From an uncultured Candidatus Melainabacteria bacterium (GTDB lineage Bacteria; Cyanobacteriota; Vampirovibrionia; Gastranaerophilales; Gastranaerophilaceae), in the NCBI GenBank assembly GCA_949902595.1, contig CATLDC010000004.1:1-64000 (forward strand): DNA of 64,000 nt, in the 5' to 3' direction. The notes under the pieces were generated by a model. That model searched no databases, had not been told where the DNA came from, and saw nothing but the letters and a program-made list of their open reading frames with translations. This document shows positions 43,721 to 51,239 of this stretch, one piece after another (position 1 is the first letter of the stretch; every line of letters starts with the position of its first letter). Both the position numbers and the translations under genes were made by a program.

Positions 43721-43748
43721 ATGTAACACAATAGGTAATGAGTTACAT
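43721..43748. repeat. Right inverted-repeat site of the pilin intergenic segment
   Basis: 28 nt: ATGTAACACAATAGG then TAATGAGTTACAT. The first 15 nt equal the site at 12152. The TAGGAAAGAGAGACACAC leader that follows is shared with gene A's leader. Confidence 0.75.
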
Positions 43749-43766
43749 TAGGAAAGAGAGACACAC

Positions 43767-45332
43767 ATGAAAAAAGGCTTCACACTTGCAGAACTACTGA
43801 TTGTATTGGGAATAACAGGCATCACCGCAGCAATATTACTCCCAGCTGTCAATAATTTAATGCCAGACAAAACAAAAATCATGTACCTCAAAGCATACGA
43901 CGAACTTCAACGCGACATCCAATCCCTTGTCTCTAACTCTTCACTCTACCCTTCATGTCTCGAAGAAAACAACACAAGTATCGGATGCTCTGAACACCCA
44001 CTTATTAATACCTCCAAACCACTTACCAAAAAGTTCCAAAACATAGAAGGGAATACAAAACTCTGTAAACTCCTAGCTTTCACCATGGATACAGAAGAAT
44101 CATGCCAGGAAGGAAACTACACATACTCAGACACAACCTTTAACCAAAACCTCTCCTTCACAACAAAAAACGGCATGCAATGGAAAATCGTACCACAGAC
44201 AAGAACAATTGAATCCGATAAAGCAATCTACCAATCCGATGTGTACGTTGATGTCGACCCGTCAAAGAAATCTAAGAATTGTTTATATGATTCAGTAAGC
44301 TGCAAAGAACCAGACAGGTTTAAGTTTCTGGTTGCAGCAGACGGAAGTGTAATTCCTGCAGATCCGATGGGGTTGATGTATGTGAATACGAGGAAGTCCT
44401 ACTTGAAGAACAAGGGGCAGAAGGCTGATGGGGAGGTGGCTGTGCTTTTGGATGATGAGTTGAGGGCGTTCGGGTATAGGCCGTGCGGGGAAATAACTCA
44501 GGAGCCTCCACAAAACTGTGAAGAAGGCTATGTCTGGGATGGTACTACTTGCAGCCCGCAAACTCCGCCTCCTCCGACTTGTCCGGAAGGGTATGTTTGG
44601 AATGGAACAGTTTGCTCTCCAACTTCCGGAGGCATGACTGTTTTAGATGGTCAGATGGATTGTACATCTGAACCTAACAGATGTTTTTGCGGAGATACAT
44701 ATAATGGAAGAATTATCAACTGTGTACAATACAATTATTCTAATAGATATGAGTATATGGATGTTGCCGGAGGAAAATTAGAAATCAAAAAGAAGCCTAA
44801 TATTGAATTTGATTACCCGACTGCAAGCCAAGTATATATTACTTCCGAGTATACTGATATGGAAAATAAAACAAGTAGTAATACACACTACAGTATTAAC
44901 TACGCACGTGGAATATACGGGCTTAGGATTGGATATATACTTAAACCTGGTAAAACCTACTATGAAGCTCCAAGCTTAGTAAATACTTTTAAGGATGTTG
45001 TACCAAGCGATGTTGATGTGAATACAGTAAGAGTCGCACCAATGTATTCAAACACTATGCCTTTCCCGTGTTTTGATGATAAATATATATACTATTCCGG
45101 TCAGATTTTTTACGATCAACCTTTAAGTTATATCAAGGCTGACGGTTCTGCAGTAACAAGAAATGGGAATCGACCAAATCTACTTACAACTAAATTCAAA
45201 AATATTGGAGAGTGGGTTGATTGGTATAAGAAATTTGATTATGCATATATCCAAGATGACATGGATAAATCAAACACCTTTAATTTGTATAATAGAAATT
45301 ACAAGAGCGGTGAATATTTATATTATAAGTAA
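43767..45332 (+). CDS. Prepilin-type protein B with large variable C-terminal domain
   Basis: A 521-aa sister of the gene at 41983, with the same leader MKKG|FTLAELLIVLGITGI and near-identical residues 1-240 including TTKNGMQWKIVPQTRTIESD. Two CPEGYVWNGTVCSP-type Cys repeats (near 255-285) form the linker; the remaining 235 residues (SEPNRCFCGDTYNGRII ...) are unlike the sister. A type IV pilus minor subunit or tip adhesin is likely. The leader is conserved but no good promoter is seen in the present orientation. A G/C strand skew changes near codon 175 in both genes. Confidence 0.88.
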   Translation: MKKGFTLAELLIVLGITGITAAILLPAVNNLMPDKTKIMYLKAYDELQRDIQSLVSNSSLYPSCLEENNTSIGCSEHPLINTSKPLTKKFQNIEGNTKLCKLLAFTMDTEESCQEGNYTYSDTTFNQNLSFTTKNGMQWKIVPQTRTIESDKAIYQSDVYVDVDPSKKSKNCLYDSVSCKEPDRFKFLVAADGSVIPADPMGLMYVNTRKSYLKNKGQKADGEVAVLLDDELRAFGYRPCGEITQEPPQNCEEGYVWDGTTCSPQTPPPPTCPEGYVWNGTVCSPTSGGMTVLDGQMDCTSEPNRCFCGDTYNGRIINCVQYNYSNRYEYMDVAGGKLEIKKKPNIEFDYPTASQVYITSEYTDMENKTSSNTHYSINYARGIYGLRIGYILKPGKTYYEAPSLVNTFKDVVPSDVDVNTVRVAPMYSNTMPFPCFDDKYIYYSGQIFYDQPLSYIKADGSAVTRNGNRPNLLTTKFKNIGEWVDWYKKFDYAYIQDDMDKSNTFNLYNRNYKSGEYLYYK

Positions 45333-45343
45333 TTACCTAAAAT

Positions 45344-45366
45344 AGGTGCCTCTAGGCACCTTTTTT
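45344..45366. terminator. Terminator between convergent genes
   Basis: Stem AGGTGCC/GGCACCT, loop TCTA, then TTTTTT. It ends pilin gene B; in reverse it can serve the dehydrogenase gene. Confidence 0.88.
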
Positions 45367-45369
45367 AAT

Positions 45370-46401
45370 TTACGGCTTAATCAAAAACTTAATCGCGTTC
45401 CCCGCAATGTGCTGTTCCATCGCGTACTGAACTTTTTCAAGCGGCAAAGTATCTGTTATTAATTTTTCAACCTCAACTTCACCGGATGAAATCAGCTGCA
45501 GCGCTTGGCGGAAATACTTAGGCGTGTGGTGGAAAACGCTCATCAGACGTATGTCACCATAATGCATTTTTGTCGTGTCAAAACTTACCTTTGAACCTGA
45601 TTTGCAGCCCCCAAAGAAGTGGACAGTCCCGCCCGGGCGAACACAGGAGAACACAAGCTCCCAGATTTCCGGCATTCCGACACACTCGATTGTGACATCA
45701 AGCCCTTTTTTCTCTTCTGAAAAATCTCTGAATATTTTTTCAGGGTTGTTGTATTTCTTCAAATCCACAATCTCATCTGCTTGCGCAAATTCTTCCGCTA
45801 GCTTCAATTTGAGCGGGTTTCTTCCTGCAACAATAACTTTTGCACCCTTAAGCTTTGCAAGCCTTGCAAACATAAGCCCGATTGGCCCAATACCGATTAC
45901 GCCCACTGTCTGACCCGGCTTTATGCCTGTTCTTTCAATGCCGTGTACAACATTTGCAAGCGGCTCAGAAAAAGCTGCTTTTTCGAAAGGTAAATCAGAA
46001 GGCAGAATCAAGGTGTTTTTCTTCACTATTCTTTCCGGAACAACAATGTATTCGGCATAAGCTCCGTTGAGCAAATCCAGATTCTCGCAAAGGTTGTATT
46101 CTTCACGCTTGCAGTAGAAACATTCCCCGCATGGCGCAGAGTTTGCGCAAACAACCCTGTCTCCGACTTTTACATTTTCTACACCGTCAGCAACCTTTGC
46201 AACGGTGCCGGAAAATTCGTGCCCGAATCCGGATGGTATGCTTTTGATGAGAACAGGATGGCCTCTCCTAAAGGTTTTGACATCAGTGCCGCATGTAAGT
46301 GCTGCTTCAATTTTAACAAGGATTTCGCCTTTTGAAAGAGGCTTAATCATTGTTTCCTCATACCTTATATCCTGTGGCCCGTAAAATAATACTGCTTTCA
46401 T
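45370..46401 (-). CDS. Zinc-dependent medium-chain alcohol dehydrogenase
   Basis: A 343-aa MDR-family oxidoreductase (sorbitol/threonine dehydrogenase-like). The catalytic zinc site is shown by CGTDVKTF and GHEFSG; the structural zinc site by CGECFYCKREEYNLC. GVIGIGPIGLMFARLAKLKGAKVIVAG is the NAD(P) fold. The substrate is not predictable. It overlaps nothing and is convergent with pilin gene B. Confidence 0.9.
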   Translation of the reverse strand: MKAVLFYGPQDIRYEETMIKPLSKGEILVKIEAALTCGTDVKTFRRGHPVLIKSIPSGFGHEFSGTVAKVADGVENVKVGDRVVCANSAPCGECFYCKREEYNLCENLDLLNGAYAEYIVVPERIVKKNTLILPSDLPFEKAAFSEPLANVVHGIERTGIKPGQTVGVIGIGPIGLMFARLAKLKGAKVIVAGRNPLKLKLAEEFAQADEIVDLKKYNNPEKIFRDFSEEKKGLDVTIECVGMPEIWELVFSCVRPGGTVHFFGGCKSGSKVSFDTTKMHYGDIRLMSVFHHTPKYFRQALQLISSGEVEVEKLITDTLPLEKVQYAMEQHIAGNAIKFLIKP

Positions 46402-46406
46402 TTTTC

Positions 46407-46859
46407 TTATTTGATTACCTGTAAAACTGTTGCAGTGATATCATCCCCGCCAAAAATTACTGCTGATTTTGGAAGCACCATTGTGTAGCCCATCTCTGTT
46501 GCTTTTTTGCCAATCTGAGACGTAATATTTTCGTCAGCAGCTTTTAGCTTTGTTGCGTATTCTTTTGCATTAGCTTCTCTTTTTTGAGCAAGCTGTTTTT
46601 CGTATTGGGCTGCGAGTGATTTTTTCTTGGCGTCGTCTGTTTGTTTGTTTACATCAGCCTGAGCTTTTTTTATAAACGCAGTAAGTTCTTTGTTTTTAGC
46701 ATCTTGAGAAGCCTTGAGAGCCTTTACCTGTGAAGAAGCTGACACAACTTTTTGAATATCAACAACCGCAATCTTTTGAGCCTGAGGTGCTGCAAAAACA
46801 GCTGTAGATAGCATCATAACAGACGCAAGTGAAAGTGTAACAATCTTATTTAGCTTCAT
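46407..46859 (-). CDS. OmpH/Skp-family periplasmic chaperone
   Basis: A 150-aa protein with signal peptide (cut after VFA), then AQKIAVVDIQKVVSAS, a Lys/Ala-rich coiled coil (about residues 50-120) and the closing beta segment TMVLPKSAVIF. Skp trimers hold outer-membrane proteins on their way through the periplasm. It is between lgt and the dehydrogenase gene on the same strand. Confidence 0.9.
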   Translation of the reverse strand: MKLNKIVTLSLASVMMLSTAVFAAPQAQKIAVVDIQKVVSASSQVKALKASQDAKNKELTAFIKKAQADVNKQTDDAKKKSLAAQYEKQLAQKREANAKEYATKLKAADENITSQIGKKATEMGYTMVLPKSAVIFGGDDITATVLQVIK

Positions 46860-46871
46860 AATAAACCCTTC

Positions 46872-47654
46872 CTATTTTCTCAAATACTTTTTATAAACCA
46901 GCACCAAAACTGATACAACTATTATACTTATGGACACAAATATTGCAACAGGCATGCCAAAAACATATTTTACACTGTCAAGCCTGACGCTCTCAACAAT
47001 TATCCTGACAATTGAATACAAAATCAGGTATATTAACGCAAGATTTCCTTCTTCTTTGAGCTTTGAATTTTTTGCAATAAAAAACAATATTACAAAAATA
47101 AGGACATCCAGAATACTTTCGTACAAAAATGCAGGATGAAAATACTCACAATCCTGAAACGGGATTGGCCTGTACTGCGGTGCAATATACAATTTCCAAG
47201 GAAGGTTTGTCGGACTTCCAAATGCCTCTGAATTAAAGAAATTTCCCCATCTTCCGATTGCCTGCGCAATAGAAAGCCCGATTACGGAAACATCGCATAG
47301 TTTTAGCGCAGAAATCTTGTGCCTTATTGAAAAAAGCCAAAGTCCGAAGGCCCCGCCGAGCATTGCGCCATGGATTGAAATTCCGCCATGCCTTATTGCA
47401 ACGATTTCGGTCGGGAATCTTAGATAAAAATCATAATTCAAGACGCAGTAATAGAGCCTTGCGCCGATAATTCCAAAGATAATGAGATACGGAGCCAAAT
47501 CGATTATTGTTTCTTTTTTTAGCCCGAAGTATTTGTTACCGGCCCAATCTGAAATCAGAACACCAACGGTAATCGCAAGTGCCATGATTACGCCATAGTA
47601 ATAAATGTTGACACCAAAAACAGTACACAGTATTTGTGAAGGTGATGCAAACAT
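46872..47654 (-). CDS. lgt: Prolipoprotein diacylglyceryl transferase
   Basis: A 260-aa membrane enzyme that adds diacylglycerol to lipobox cysteines. About seven transmembrane helices. Motifs: YYGVIMALAI, GARLYYC, GGISIHGAMLGG (with the key His), and the Lgt signature AQAIGRWGNFFNSEAFG. Its ATG overlaps the last base of the upstream TPR lipoprotein stop. Confidence 0.95.
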   Translation of the reverse strand: MFASPSQILCTVFGVNIYYYGVIMALAITVGVLISDWAGNKYFGLKKETIIDLAPYLIIFGIIGARLYYCVLNYDFYLRFPTEIVAIRHGGISIHGAMLGGAFGLWLFSIRHKISALKLCDVSVIGLSIAQAIGRWGNFFNSEAFGSPTNLPWKLYIAPQYRPIPFQDCEYFHPAFLYESILDVLIFVILFFIAKNSKLKEEGNLALIYLILYSIVRIIVESVRLDSVKYVFGMPVAIFVSISIIVVSVLVLVYKKYLRK

Positions 47655-48208
47655 TATTCTTGAACCTTAGAAGAATCGCCGTTAATAAATGAATTTGATT
47701 CAGAAATCAATTCTTCAATGGTTTCTTTATCTTCCGGGTTAGGATTTTTTTCTAAGTATTTTGTAAGGTTTTCTACAGCCTGTTTCTTAAGCTCAACAGC
47801 TTTTGTTTTATCTTCTTCTGATGGTTCTTTTTTTGCGTCAGCCTTGTCTTCATCTTCCTCAACTTCCGGCTCTAAAATTTCATCAGCGAGGCTTGATTGG
47901 GCAACCCCGAGAGAGTAATAGAAATCTGTGTAATCAGGGTTAAGTTTTATACCGCCCTCAAGAGCCTCGATGGCTTTTTCGTATTTTTTAGCGTTGATGG
48001 CAGCAATACCGAGGTTGTAGTATGTTTCATACATTGTTGAATCAAGATCAAGGCTTGCCTGCAATCTGTTCATGGCTGATTCATAATCGCCTTTTTGCAT
48101 ATATTCAGCGGCCTTGTTATTAAGTTCCTGCACTGCCATGTTATTAATACATGCTGTGGACACAACCGCGATAAGCAATACAGATGCTATCATTAAAGCT
48201 TTTTTCAT
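47654..48208 (-). CDS. TPR lipoprotein
   Basis: A 184-aa protein. The signal peptide ends in a lipobox-like VSTAC (Cys about 20). Two to three TPR units follow (AAEYMQKGDYESAMNRLQASLDL, YYNLGIAAINAKKYEKAIEALEGGIKL), then an acidic Lys/Glu linker and a final helix pair. It is likely held in the outer or inner membrane. Encoded directly upstream of lgt, the enzyme that would lipidate it. Confidence 0.85.
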   Translation of the reverse strand: MKKALMIASVLLIAVVSTACINNMAVQELNNKAAEYMQKGDYESAMNRLQASLDLDSTMYETYYNLGIAAINAKKYEKAIEALEGGIKLNPDYTDFYYSLGVAQSSLADEILEPEVEEDEDKADAKKEPSEEDKTKAVELKKQAVENLTKYLEKNPNPEDKETIEELISESNSFINGDSSKVQE

Positions 48209-48316
48209 ATCAACAATATCCTCGACTCTTAATTCATATGAGGTATTCTAATACACATTTTTTAAATAATCAAGATTGTAAAGCTAAATTCATACAAAAT
48301 ATCGATTGTAAATTTT

Positions 48317-48366
48317 TGTTACAAATACCATTTATGACCTAAAGTTTTTTGAGTTTATGCCGTAAA
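48317..48366 (+). promoter_or_regulatory. Sigma-28-type promoter with upstream box
   Basis: TGTTACA (48317-48323), 16 nt, TAAAGTTT (48340-48347), 11 nt, GCCGTAAA (48359-48366), then TTAGTACTAG. 45 nt upstream of the gene at 48412. Confidence 0.9.
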
Positions 48367-48411
48367 TCATTAGTACTAGTCTAATAAAAATAACAGAAAA
48401 GGAGTATCATC

Positions 48412-48663
48412 ATGGAGCTAAACCCTTACAGCATGTATTCGGTCGTGTCTATGTCAGAGGGGAAAAACGCAGAAGATTTGGGAGAAGTTCTTAAAATCAG
48501 AGAAGAGCTTGATTCGATAAAACATACTGATGATGCCAGAGCGTATATTAAGACTAAACCTGCTTCAAACGTATATTCTCTAAATGTAAGAGAAAGCGAA
48601 GATTTGCTTGTCGTAAATCTCGTCTACCAGAATGAAAATGTAAGCTACTACTATAATAAATAA
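48412..48663 (+). CDS. Small unknown protein, first gene after a sigma-28 promoter
   Basis: An 83-aa protein; AAGGAG precedes ATG 48412. It has a helical first half (EDLGEVLKIREELDSIKH) and a beta second half (SNVYSLNVRESEDLLVVNLVYQ, NVSYYYN). The second half resembles residues about 50-95 of the following gene (SYTLTESDSGYTVKYNYKG, NYTINYYA), so the two probably share a small domain. There is no signal peptide. The next gene starts 10 nt later. Confidence 0.8.
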   Translation: MELNPYSMYSVVSMSEGKNAEDLGEVLKIREELDSIKHTDDARAYIKTKPASNVYSLNVRESEDLLVVNLVYQNENVSYYYNK

Positions 48664-48673
48664 AGGAGAAAAA

Positions 48674-49828
48674 ATGAATTTAAATTATTTGAACAGCTTT
48701 AAGAAATTTGGCAAGGCAGAAACAAGCCTTAAATCAATGCAGCAGATTAAATCAGTGCAACAAAAGAGTGTGACAGAAGCCAATGTGGATATTGATGCAA
48801 TCAATGACCGACTCGGAAAAGGTGATAAAGATGCGGTGCAGGAACTTGATAAACAAAGAATTTCGTACACATTAACAGAATCTGATAGCGGATACACAGT
48901 TAAATATAATTACAAAGGAACTAATTATACGATAAACTACTATGCACCAGTGGAATCTCCTGTTGACTCAGAACCTGTTACATCTCCTGATGAGCCGGCA
49001 AAAGACGAACCTGTATTTGATTTTACCGGAGTAAACAAAGATGCTAAAGCCGAAGATTTATACAATAAAGATAACATCCCGAAAGAGAAGCAACTCATGA
49101 TGCTTTTGGGACAAAAAGGCAATGTTGACTCCGGAGCCTGGGATGATGTGTTCAAAGAGCTTGATAAAATGAAGCCGCAGCTTCTTGAATATATTAAAAC
49201 CAGAATGGAAAGCAAGGGCTTAACATATAATGCTGAAACTGCTGAAAGATATCTTAATATGTTTATCACAGCTGCTGTTAAGCACGCTCCTGTGGATGGA
49301 ACAAAGGTAATGTATTCAATCAAGGATATTCAGGTTAAAAATGACCCTACAATTGAGGATTTGATTGACTATATTAAAGCCCGTATTGATAAGGAAATGG
49401 GCGATGTGTCCGAAAATTCGACAGCTAATTATAACGAAGTTTATAAAGAGCCGTTCAAGGCCGGCAAAGAATATACGCAGGATTATGATTTGGTGAACAT
49501 CGCGGATTATTTTCTTACTGACGAAGAAAAAGAAATGAAATTTGTTATGAAAGTTGTTCGCAGTGAGGAAAGTTCTTATGCTACATCTGATATAGACCAA
49601 TTGGAAAAGTATATTGATACTTACGCAAAACACATGAAAAAAGTCCTTATTGCGACATATCCAAAACTTAGTGAAAATGATATTGATAACATAATAAGCT
49701 TTTCTAAGTACATATTTAAGACAGTTTACGAATATCCGAAAAATGAGGCGGGGTACTACTCAATAGACGATACTCTTAAGAGCTTTGAACTACGATGCCT
49801 TGAACAGGCGGAGAAAAGATTAGCTTAA
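48674..49828 (+). CDS. Unknown leaderless protein, partner of the gene at 48412
   Basis: A 384-aa protein; AAGGAG before ATG 48674. Residues 1-45 form an amphipathic helix. Residues 45-95 are the small beta domain shared with the upstream gene. A Pro/Glu/Ser-rich linker (SPVDSEPVTSPDEPAKDEP) leads to a helical domain of 250 residues (ERYLNMFITAAVKHAP, EDLIDYIKARIDKEM). No family is recognised and no signal peptide is seen. Co-transcribed from the sigma-28 promoter. Confidence 0.85.
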   Translation: MNLNYLNSFKKFGKAETSLKSMQQIKSVQQKSVTEANVDIDAINDRLGKGDKDAVQELDKQRISYTLTESDSGYTVKYNYKGTNYTINYYAPVESPVDSEPVTSPDEPAKDEPVFDFTGVNKDAKAEDLYNKDNIPKEKQLMMLLGQKGNVDSGAWDDVFKELDKMKPQLLEYIKTRMESKGLTYNAETAERYLNMFITAAVKHAPVDGTKVMYSIKDIQVKNDPTIEDLIDYIKARIDKEMGDVSENSTANYNEVYKEPFKAGKEYTQDYDLVNIADYFLTDEEKEMKFVMKVVRSEESSYATSDIDQLEKYIDTYAKHMKKVLIATYPKLSENDIDNIISFSKYIFKTVYEYPKNEAGYYSIDDTLKSFELRCLEQAEKRLA

Positions 49829-49831
49829 CCC

Positions 49832-49867
49832 AAAGGCGCCGGCAAATTTGCCGGCGCCTTTATTTTT
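49832..49867 (+). terminator. Strong Rho-independent terminator
   Basis: A 13-14-bp stem built on AAAGGCGCCGGCAA and its complement, then TTTATTTTT. It separates the sigma-28 unit from prfA. Confidence 0.93.
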
Positions 49868-49908
49868 AAACCTGTTTTTGTTATGCTTATCTTCAAGAGG
49901 TAATAACT

Positions 49909-50988
49909 ATGAAAGATATGTTGGATAAGATTGTTCAGATTGAGAAAAAGTACGTCGAACTCGGCGAAACTCTTTCTGACCCTGCGGTGATTGCAGATTA
50001 TAATAAATTCCGTGATTTGTCAAAACAAAGAAAATCAATGGAAGAAACGGTTGAACTTTATTATGCGTGGAAAAAGGCTGTTGACTCAATTGAAGAGGCA
50101 AAACTTCTGATTCACGAAGAAAAAGACGAAGAAATGCGAAGCTTTTTAAAGGCAGAGATGGAAGAAAACGAAGCAAAACTTCCTGAATACGAGGAAAGAA
50201 TGAAAATACTTCTTCTCCCGCGCGACCCGATGGACGACAAAGACATTATGCTTGAAATCAGAGGCGGAGCAGGCGGAGACGAGGCAAACATTTTTGCAGG
50301 CGACCTGATGAGAATGTATATCAGATACGCGGATAAAATGGGCTGGCAAACACAGGTGCTTTCTAAAACCGAGTGCGAAGCAGGCGGCGTGAGCGAAGTT
50401 ATTATTTCAATGAAGGGTGATAGCATTTATTCCCGACTTAAATATGAATCAGGTGTTCACAGAGTTCAAAGAGTTCCTGCAACAGAATCACAGGGCAGAG
50501 TACACACTTCAACTGCGACCGTTGCTGTTATGCCGGAAGTTGATGACGTTGAAGTCGAACTCAACATGAACGATATTGAAATCACAACAGCGCGTTCAGG
50601 CGGTGCAGGCGGTCAAAACGTTAACAAGGTTGAAACGGCTGCGCGTGTTTTCCACAAACCGACCGGTATTATGATTTTCTGTACAGAAGAGCGCTCCCAG
50701 CTTCAAAACAAAGAGCGTGCTTTGCAGATTTTGAAAGCTAAGCTTTATGATATGGAAGTGCAGAAACAGATGCAGGAGATTACGGATTTAAGACGCTCGC
50801 AGGTTGGTACAGGGGATAGAAGCGAACGTATCAGAACGTACAACTTCCCTCAAGGCAGACTGACAGACCACAGAATCGGGCAGAACCTTAATGTTTGGAC
50901 TGTGATTGACGGTGAGTTGGATGAGTTAATCAACCTGCTTGTGGAATACGACCAGAAGTTAAAGCTTGAGAAGCTTGCAGAGGTATAG
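49909..50988 (+). CDS. prfA: Peptide chain release factor 1
   Basis: A 359-aa release factor that reads UAA and UAG. The GGQ motif appears in [19 protein letters not shown] (near residue 230). The stop-codon-recognition tripeptide region PATESQGR is kept. The length is typical. GAGG precedes ATG 49909. It forms an operon with ylxR (2-nt gap) and infB. Confidence 0.96.
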   Translation: MKDMLDKIVQIEKKYVELGETLSDPAVIADYNKFRDLSKQRKSMEETVELYYAWKKAVDSIEEAKLLIHEEKDEEMRSFLKAEMEENEAKLPEYEERMKILLLPRDPMDDKDIMLEIRGGAGGDEANIFAGDLMRMYIRYADKMGWQTQVLSKTECEAGGVSEVIISMKGDSIYSRLKYESGVHRVQRVPATESQGRVHTSTATVAVMPEVDDVEVELNMNDIEITTARSGGAGGQNVNKVETAARVFHKPTGIMIFCTEERSQLQNKERALQILKAKLYDMEVQKQMQEITDLRRSQVGTGDRSERIRTYNFPQGRLTDHRIGQNLNVWTVIDGELDELINLLVEYDQKLKLEKLAEV

Positions 50989-50990
50989 AA

Positions 50991-51239
50991 GTGCGCAAGT
51001 GTGTCGGATGCGGAGAATTTAAGCCAAAAGAAGACTTGATAAAAATTACTAAGAATTTTAAAGACGGCAGTGTTGTCATAAATCCGGATTCCAAAACATT
51101 TGGCAGATCTGCATATCTTTGTTATAATCAAAGTTGTGTAGAAACAGCATTAAAAAAATCAAAAATAAATAAGGCGCTAAAAACCAATGCCTTACTTGAT
51201 AAATCAACATTTGAAAGGATCATTGAATGGACAGTATAA
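50991..51239 (+). CDS. ylxR: YlxR-family RNA-binding/nucleoid protein
   Basis: An 82-aa DUF448 protein starting at GTG 50991. Motifs are RKCVGCGEFKPKEDLIKI and GRSAYLCYNQSC. YlxR normally sits between nusA and infB; here nusA is absent and prfA takes its place. It overlaps infB by 13 nt. Confidence 0.9.
   Translation: MRKCVGCGEFKPKEDLIKITKNFKDGSVVINPDSKTFGRSAYLCYNQSCVETALKKSKINKALKTNALLDKSTFERIIEWTV

Larger units (their letters stand above)
43435..43748. other. Intergenic segment between divergent pilin genes, homologous to 11859-12179
   Basis: A 314-bp region with related inverted sites at both ends. It contains two palindromic repeats (43522-43557, 43592-43630), a stretch CGCCAAGCCTGTAG (43666-43679) that occurs inverted in the 11859 segment, and a CTACGTGCGTAG palindrome. 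The promoter at 43469-43497 sits at the left end and faces gene A. Read in reverse, gene order inside equals that of 11859-12179. No real ORF is seen: the frame at 43465-43764 is a repeat by-product. Confidence 0.6.

Noticed and set aside
43465-43764. 99-aa open frame between the pilin genes
   Set aside because: Runs through palindromic repeats, the promoter and gene B's start; a by-product of repeat DNA.
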